Of a DNA stretch of 64,000 nucleotides, positions 58,892 through 64,000 are shown one piece after another. Source of the stretch: Pseudomonas sp. N040 (lineage in GTDB: Bacteria; Pseudomonadota; Gammaproteobacteria; Pseudomonadales; Pseudomonadaceae); NCBI RefSeq assembly GCF_015637705.1, contig NZ_JADOBE010000001.1, positions 310,001 through 374,000 of the forward strand. Direction: 5' to 3'. The notes under the pieces are model-generated. The model searched no databases. It was not told where the DNA came from and saw only the letters and a list, made by a program, of their open reading frames with translations. The translations under genes and the position numbers were made by a program. The stretch's first letter is position 1, and every line of letters begins with the position of its first letter.

Positions 58892-59860
58892 TTACTTGCT
58901 GAGTTCTGCCAGTGCCTTGGCGGCAACCTTGGCCGGCACCGGAATGTAGCCGTCCTTGACCACCACCTGCTGACCCTGCTGCGACAGCACCAGCTTGATG
59001 AACTCCAGCTCCAGCGGAGCCAGCGGCTTGTTCGGCGCCTTGTTCACGTAGACGTAGAGGAAGCGACCGAGCGGGTAGGTGCCATCCAGCGCATGGGCTT
59101 CATCGGCATCGACAAAGGTCGTGCTGCCGCGCTTGGCCAGCGGCAGGGCACGCACGCTGGAGGTCTTGTAGCCGATACCCGAGTAACCGATACCGTTCAG
59201 CGACTGGCTGACCGACTGCACCACCGAAGCGGAACCCGGCTGCTCGTTGACGTTGCCCTTGAAGTCACCCTTGCACAGGGCATCTTCCTTGAAGTAGCCG
59301 TAGGTGCCGGACACCGAGTTGCGCCCGAACAGCTGGATCGGCTTGTCGGCAAAATCACCGGTCAGGCCCAGGTCACCCCAGGTCTGGATGTTGCTGCCAC
59401 CGCACAGGCGGTTGGCCGAGAAGATACCGTCAACCTGTTCCATGGTCAGGCCCTTGATCGGGTTGTCCTTGTTGACGAATACCGCCAGGGCATCGACTGC
59501 CACCGGAATCGCGGTCGGCTTGTAGCCATACTTGGCCTCGAAGGCCTGCAGCTCGACGTCCTTCATCTTGCGGCTCATCGGGCCGAGGTTGGCGGTGCCT
59601 TCGGTCAGCGCGGGTGGCGCGGTGGAAGAACCGGCGGCCTGAATCTGGATATTCACGCTGGGGTATTGCTTCTTGTAGGCTTCCGCCCACAGAGTCATCA
59701 GGTTGGCCAGGGTATCGGAACCGACGCTGGACAGGTTGCCGGATACACCGCTGACCTTGGTATAGGCCGGAATGGCCGGGTCGACATTGGCCATTGCGCT
59801 GGCGCTGACCGCGCCTGCGGCAACAAACGCCATACTGGTCATCAAACGCTTCAGTTTCAT
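58892..59860 (-). CDS. pstS: Phosphate-binding periplasmic protein PstS
   Basis: 322 residues from ATG 59860 with CAGGAG upstream; signal peptide [37 protein letters not shown] and the phosphate-binding loops [11 protein letters not shown] and [15 protein letters not shown] are as in Pseudomonas PstS. It delivers phosphate to PstCA and is the first gene of the cluster, behind a Pho box. Confidence 0.97.
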   Translation of the reverse strand: MKLKRLMTSMAFVAAGAVSASAMANVDPAIPAYTKVSGVSGNLSSVGSDTLANLMTLWAEAYKKQYPSVNIQIQAAGSSTAPPALTEGTANLGPMSRKMKDVELQAFEAKYGYKPTAIPVAVDALAVFVNKDNPIKGLTMEQVDGIFSANRLCGGSNIQTWGDLGLTGDFADKPIQLFGRNSVSGTYGYFKEDALCKGDFKGNVNEQPGSASVVQSVSQSLNGIGYSGIGYKTSSVRALPLAKRGSTTFVDADEAHALDGTYPLGRFLYVYVNKAPNKPLAPLELEFIKLVLSQQGQQVVVKDGYIPVPAKVAAKALAELSK

Positions 59861-59926
59861 AGCATGCTCCTGGGAGTGTAGGGCCGGCCTGTTTTTCAGT
59901 CCGTGGCCGTACTCTACGAAGTGATT

Positions 59927-59944
59927 ATTACAGTTGGATGACTG
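59927..59944 (-). promoter_or_regulatory. Pho box upstream of pstS
   Basis: Minus strand CAGTCAT-CCAA-CTGTAAT, two half-sites with the normal 4-base spacer, about 67 bases before the pstS ATG. It also lies about 45 bases before the divergent dehydrogenase gene at 59989 and might influence both. Confidence 0.8.
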
Positions 59945-59988
59945 CTCGCACTTTTTTCGAGCCTTGCCTAAGCCACGCGGAGAACCCC

Positions 59989-61293
59989 ATGCAACCAGTC
60001 CGTCTGCTACCCCTCGCACTACTCCTCGTCACCTGCACGGCCTGCGCGGAACAAGCCACCCTCAGCGTAGAGCAAGGCAGCGGCCCGCACCCGCAACTGC
60101 CACCACCGGTGCAGGGCGTGCTACCCACGGTGAATATCGCCAAGGCGGTCGGCTGGCCCGCCGAAGGCAAGCCGCAGGGCATCGCCGGCACCCGGGTCAA
60201 TGCCTTTGCCGATGGTCTGGATCATCCGCGCTGGCTCTACCAGCTGCCCAATGGCGACGTGCTGGTAGCGGAAAGCAACAAGCCGACGCGCGACTCCGGC
60301 TTCAACTTCAGGGCCTGGATCGGCGACCTCATCATGACCCGCGCCGGCGCCGGGGTGGTCAGTGCCGACCGCATCACCCTGCTGCGCGACAGCGATCACG
60401 ATGGCGTCGCCGAGCTGCGCACGACGTTCCTGGCCAACCTGTACTCGCCGTTCGGCATGGCCCTGGTCGGCAACGACTTCTACGTGGCCAATGCCGATGC
60501 GCTGCTGCGCTTTGCCTACCAGCCGGGCCAGACCGAGATCAGCGCCGCCGGCAGCAAGGTCACCGACCTGCCGGCCGGCCTCAACCACCACTGGACCAAG
60601 AACGTCATCGCCAGCCCGGACGGCAAGAAGCTCTACGTGACCGTCGGCTCCAACAGCAACATCGGCGAGAACGGCATGGACACCGAGGAAGGCCGCGCGG
60701 CGATCTGGGAAGTTGATCCGGCCACGGGCGACAAGCGCCTGTATGCCAGCGGCCTGCGCAACCCCAACGGCCTGGCCTGGGAACCGCAGACCGGGGCGCT
60801 GTGGGTGGCGGTCAACGAGCGCGACGAGATCGGCAGCGACCTGGTCCCCGACTACATCACCTCGGTCAAGGACGGCGGCTTCTACGGCTGGCCGTGGAGC
60901 TACTACGGCCAGCACGTGGATGAGCGGGTGCAGCCGCAGAATCCACAGATGGTGGCCAAAGCCTTGGTGCCGGATTACGCCCTCGGCCCGCACACCGCGT
61001 CGCTGGGCATTGCCTTCGCCGACCAGAGCAAGCTGCCCGGCCTGCAGCAGGGCCTGTTCGTCGGCCAGCATGGCTCGTGGAACCGCAAGCCGCACAGCGG
61101 CTACAAGGTGATCTTCGTGCCGTTCAAGGACGGCCTGCCGGACGGCCTGCCGGTCGACGTGCTGAGCGGCTTCCTGAATGCCGAAGGTCAGGCCCAGGGC
61201 CGGCCGGTGGACGTGCTGGTCGACCAGCAGGGCGCGCTGCTGGTCAGCGACGATGTGGGCAACACTATCTGGCGGGTCAGCGCCGAGCCGTAG
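59989..61293 (+). CDS. PQQ-dependent sugar dehydrogenase (L-sorbosone dehydrogenase-like)
   Basis: 434 residues from ATG 59989 with GGAG upstream. A signal peptide ([16 protein letters not shown]), possibly lipidated, precedes a six-bladed propeller: [61 protein letters not shown]. Such periplasmic oxidoreductases use PQQ to oxidise sugars. Its place next to pstS suggests phosphate regulation, which is inference. Confidence 0.88.
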   Translation: MQPVRLLPLALLLVTCTACAEQATLSVEQGSGPHPQLPPPVQGVLPTVNIAKAVGWPAEGKPQGIAGTRVNAFADGLDHPRWLYQLPNGDVLVAESNKPTRDSGFNFRAWIGDLIMTRAGAGVVSADRITLLRDSDHDGVAELRTTFLANLYSPFGMALVGNDFYVANADALLRFAYQPGQTEISAAGSKVTDLPAGLNHHWTKNVIASPDGKKLYVTVGSNSNIGENGMDTEEGRAAIWEVDPATGDKRLYASGLRNPNGLAWEPQTGALWVAVNERDEIGSDLVPDYITSVKDGGFYGWPWSYYGQHVDERVQPQNPQMVAKALVPDYALGPHTASLGIAFADQSKLPGLQQGLFVGQHGSWNRKPHSGYKVIFVPFKDGLPDGLPVDVLSGFLNAEGQAQGRPVDVLVDQQGALLVSDDVGNTIWRVSAEP

Positions 61294-61372
61294 GGTGGGC
61301 CTTGGCCCACCGCGGCCAACCTCCGGTTCGACCTGCTGTTTTGCGCTTTTGGTGGGCTGAAGCCCACCCTAC
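61290..61372. repeat. REP/BIME-like pair
   Basis: GTAGGGTGGGCCTTGGCCCA plus CC (61290-61311) and the inverted unit GGTGGGCTGAAGCCCACCCT plus AC (61351-61372) flank a 39-base spacer. Same family and arrangement as 17665-17733. It lies between the convergent dehydrogenase and MFS genes; further CCCACCCT fragments follow to 61405. Confidence 0.75.
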
Positions 61373-61419
61373 GCCCACCCTAGGTCCGCCTTACGCCCAC
61401 CCTGCGCCGCGGCGCCGGG

Positions 61420-62709
61420 TCAGCGCCCCTTGCTGCACAGGTACAGGCCGATGAGCAGCGCCAGCCCGCACAGCGCCGCCACGTAGTAGCCCGGCCCGAG
61501 CGGATCCCACTTGATCAGCAGCGACACCATCAGCGGCGTCAGGCCGCCGAACAGCGCATAGGCCAGGTTGTAGGAAAACGACAGCCCGGAGAAGCGCACC
61601 ACCGGCGGAAACGCATTGACCATGACGAAGGGCACTGCGCCGATGGTGCCGACCAGCAGGCCGGTCAGCGCATACAGCGGGAACAGCCAGTGCGGATGCA
61701 GCGTGAGGCTGCTGTAGAAGGTCCAGGCGGACACCCCGAGCAACAGCCCGCCGACCAGCAGCACCCGCCCCGCCCCCACGCGGTCGACAATCGCTCCCGC
61801 CGCTACGCAACCGATCGACAGGAACACGATAGCCAGGCTGTTGGCCTTGAGCGCGGTGGCCGCATCGAAGCCGTAGAGCGTCTGCAGCAGGGTCGGGGTC
61901 ATCAGGATCACCACCACGATGGCGGCCGACAGCACCCAGGTCAGCAGCATCGACAGCGCGATCGCCCCGCGGTGCTCGCGCAGCACCGTGCGCAGCGGCA
62001 ACTCGGCGGCCAGCGCCTGGCGCTGCTGCAGCTCGGCGAACACCGGGGTCTCCTGCAGCATGCGGCGCAGATAGACGGCGCACAGGCCGAACACCCCGCC
62101 GAGCAGGAACGGCAGGCGCCAGGCCCAGTCCAGCACTTCCTGCGGGCTGTAGACACTGTTGATCAGCGTCGCGGTCAGCGAGCCGAGCAGGATGCCGCTG
62201 GTCAGGCCGGCGGTCAGGGTGCCGCAGGCAAAGCCGACATGCCTGGCCGGCACGTGCTCGGAGACGAACACCCAGGCGCCCGGCACCTCACCGCCGATCG
62301 CCGCGCCCTGCACGATGCGCAGCAGCAACAGCGCCAGCGGCGCCCAGATACCGATCTGCGCGTAGGTCGGCAGCAGGCCCATGGCCAGCGTCGGCACGCC
62401 CATCAGGAAGATGCTCAGGGTGAACATGCGCTTGCGCCCGAGCAGGTCGCCGAAGTGCGCCATGATGATGCCGCCCAGCGGCCGCGCCAGATAACCGGCG
62501 GCAAAGATGCCGAAGGTCTGGAACTGGCGCAGCCATTCCGGCATGTCCGCCGGGAAGAACAGCTTGCCGACCACCGCGGCGAAGAACACGAAGATGATGA
62601 AGTCGTAGAACTCCAGGGCGCCACCCAGCGCGGACAGCGAGAGGGTCTTGTAGTCGCTGCGCTGCAGCGGGCGGGTGGCGGCGGTGGCGCTGGAAAGCAC
62701 GGAGGACAT
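61420..62709 (-). CDS. MFS transporter, metabolite:H+ symporter (MHS) type
   Basis: 429 residues, twelve predicted helices. GGALEFYDFIIFVFFAAVVG near the N-terminus, RPLGGIIMAHFGDLLGRKRM and GEVPGAWVFVSEH are typical of MHS proteins such as those for citrate, alpha-ketoglutarate or proline/betaine. Substrate unknown. GGCGG-rich leader, no clear operator. Confidence 0.9.
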   Translation of the reverse strand: MSSVLSSATAATRPLQRSDYKTLSLSALGGALEFYDFIIFVFFAAVVGKLFFPADMPEWLRQFQTFGIFAAGYLARPLGGIIMAHFGDLLGRKRMFTLSIFLMGVPTLAMGLLPTYAQIGIWAPLALLLLRIVQGAAIGGEVPGAWVFVSEHVPARHVGFACGTLTAGLTSGILLGSLTATLINSVYSPQEVLDWAWRLPFLLGGVFGLCAVYLRRMLQETPVFAELQQRQALAAELPLRTVLREHRGAIALSMLLTWVLSAAIVVVILMTPTLLQTLYGFDAATALKANSLAIVFLSIGCVAAGAIVDRVGAGRVLLVGGLLLGVSAWTFYSSLTLHPHWLFPLYALTGLLVGTIGAVPFVMVNAFPPVVRFSGLSFSYNLAYALFGGLTPLMVSLLIKWDPLGPGYYVAALCGLALLIGLYLCSKGR

Positions 62710-62870
62710 GGCGGCGGGATTCTCGCTGGGTTCTTGTTGGAATTCTGCTGTCGGACGGCCGGCAGCCGCTGCCGCACGATAGCAAACTGCGGCGGTCGCG
62801 AGCTATGCGCGCGCCCGATATACTGCGCAGCGCCCAGCCAACACAACAACAGGGCCGAGATCGTTGCGTC

Positions 62871-63272
62871 ATGTATGAAACCGAACAAGATGACCCTGTC
62901 CCACAGGGCGAGCTGAACATGCAGATCACCGCCATGCCGCGCGAGACCAATGGTTTCGGCGATATCTACGGCGGCTGGCTGGTGGCGCAGATGGACCTGG
63001 CCGGCACCGCCATGGCCAGCCGGATTGCCGCGGGACGGGTCGCCACCGTGGCCATCGAGCGCATGGTGTTCCTGGTGCCGGTCGCGGTCGGCAGCCAGCT
63101 GTCCTTCTACACCCAGGTCATGGAGGTCGGGCGCAGCTCGATCCAGCTGCTGGTCGAGGTGTGGGACCGCGACCCGCTGTCCAGCCAGCGGCGCAAGGTC
63201 ACCGAAGCGCAGTTCGTGTTCGTCGCCATCGACGCCCACGGGCGCACCCATCCGCTGCCCGTGCGCAGCTGA
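62871..63272 (+). CDS. Acyl-CoA thioesterase, hotdog fold (YciA type)
   Basis: 133 residues from ATG 62871. TNGFGDIYGGWLVAQMDLAG carries the catalytic Asp of the YciA/ACOT family; VAIERMVFLVPVAVGSQL and KVTEAQFVFVAID follow. Hydrolyses acyl-CoA; likely general housekeeping. It is 12 bases ahead of the AraC-type gene. Confidence 0.9.
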   Translation: MYETEQDDPVPQGELNMQITAMPRETNGFGDIYGGWLVAQMDLAGTAMASRIAAGRVATVAIERMVFLVPVAVGSQLSFYTQVMEVGRSSIQLLVEVWDRDPLSSQRRKVTEAQFVFVAIDAHGRTHPLPVRS

Positions 63273-63284
63273 CGGCCGCCCGCC

Positions 63285-64000
63285 ATGCCTGCCAGCCCCG
63301 TGCATGCCTCGGTCAGCGCCAGCCTGACCCAGGCCGTGCTGCAGGCGGCCGAACGCCTCGGCGTGGCGCGCAGCGAGCTGCTCGCGTACTGCGGCCTCGG
63401 CGAAGCGCAACTGGCCGACCCGGATGCGCGTATCCCGTTGCCGGCGCAGCAGCTGCTCTGGCAGGCCGTGCAAGCCCGCGTGGCACATCCCGAACCGGGT
63501 CTGGCGATCGGCCTGCAGTTGGCGCCAGGGCCGTTCAGCGTGCTCGGCTACCTGCTGCAATGCAGCCCGACCCTGGGTGCCGCGCTGGAAACCGCGCAGC
63601 GTTACCAGCGCCTGGTCGGCGAGGGTGGCCAACTGCAGGTCAGCGATGACGGCGAGCGCCTGCAACTGATCTACCAGCCCAGCCACCCGGGACACCCGGC
63701 CAACCGCCCGCGCATCCTCGCCCTGATGGCCTGCTGGGTGCAGTGGATGCGCCCGCTGCTCAGCGACTTCCGGCTGCTGGCGGTGCGCCTGGCGCATGCG
63801 CCCCCGGCACAGCTGGAGACCTACCAGGCCTGCTTCGGCTGCCCGCTGGAATTTGCCGCCGCCGACTACGCCCTGGTGCTGCCGGCGGCGCAGCGCGAAA
63901 CCCACCTGACCCAGGCCAACCCAGCCCTGCAGAGCCTGCTGCGCCAGCATGCCGAAGCGCTGCTGGCACGCCTGCCGAGTGAAAGCCTGAGTGCCCGCGT
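63285..64000 (+). CDS. AraC-family transcriptional regulator, N-terminal part (cut by window edge)
   Basis: Open from ATG 63285 to the end of the window, 238 codons without a stop. The N-terminal region (LLAYCGLGEAQLADPDARIP, GPFSVLGYLLQCSPTLGAAL, ACFGCPLEF) is the arabinose-binding-like domain found in OruR/ArgR-like AraC regulators. The C-terminal helix-turn-helix lies beyond 64000, so the ligand and targets cannot be judged. Confidence 0.82.
   Translation, partial: MPASPVHASVSASLTQAVLQAAERLGVARSELLAYCGLGEAQLADPDARIPLPAQQLLWQAVQARVAHPEPGLAIGLQLAPGPFSVLGYLLQCSPTLGAALETAQRYQRLVGEGGQLQVSDDGERLQLIYQPSHPGHPANRPRILALMACWVQWMRPLLSDFRLLAVRLAHAPPAQLETYQACFGCPLEFAAADYALVLPAAQRETHLTQANPALQSLLRQHAEALLARLPSESLSAR

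Overview
The window is a chromosomal segment of a high-GC Pseudomonas or very close relative. The housekeeping blocks coaBC-dut-algC-argB, pyrE-crc-rph-yicC-gmk-rpoZ-spoT-ridA, oxyR-recG-HU-rubredoxin and ubiCA-phoBR, then pst-phoU, follow the order known from Pseudomonas. Crc and a long membrane-anchored AlgC (about 866 aa) also point to this genus.

Layout. 1-24 kb is conserved core: coenzyme A, dUTP, exopolysaccharide sugar, arginine and pyrimidine genes, the carbon-catabolite regulator Crc, a K+ channel, RNA maturation and stringent response (rph, yicC, gmk, rpoZ, spoT, ridA), OxyR/RecG, an HU protein, rubredoxin with its reductase, ubiquinone genes and phoBR. 24.3-25.6 kb is a CNNM/CBS transporter-like gene. 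25.8-31.4 kb is an AT-rich array of eight integron gene cassettes with seven recognisable attC sites and no integrase gene in the window (a CALIN). One cassette carries a two-gene CBASS-like antiphage system (CD-NTase plus Cap15-like membrane effector). Two others encode HEPN-like proteins; the rest are an ankyrin protein, two membrane proteins, a zinc-ribbon protein and a lipoprotein. A 223-bp copy of the CNNM gene's 3' end closes the array.

31.9-37.6 kb holds a partner-switching signalling locus (CHASE2-PP2C phosphatase, RsbW-like kinase, STAS antagonist) with a glutaminase, an OmpA-like lipoprotein and a FecR-domain protein. An ene-reductase and a second CNNM/CBS gene follow; the latter lies between imperfect direct repeats.

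41.3-50.4 kb is the most interesting metabolic locus: an 11-gene minus-strand operon. Its leader has a sigma-54-type -24/-12 promoter and then a guanidine-I (ykkC) riboswitch. The genes encode a NitT/TauT ABC transporter (binding protein first, permease and ATPase last), a membrane diiron desaturase/hydroxylase-like protein, two SDR dehydrogenases, an EamA transporter, a creatininase, an isochorismatase-family hydrolase, a metallo-beta-lactamase-fold hydrolase and an HRI1-like protein. I infer a nitrogen-limitation and guanidine-responsive pathway for a substituted guanidine.

50.8-64 kb: an M23 peptidase, small accessory genes, the Pho-regulated pstSCAB-phoU cluster (Pho boxes before phoB, pstS and pstC), a sorbosone-dehydrogenase-like protein beside pstS, an MHS-type MFS transporter, an acyl-CoA thioesterase and the start of an AraC-family regulator cut by the window edge. 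No rRNA, tRNA, CRISPR array or transposase gene was found.
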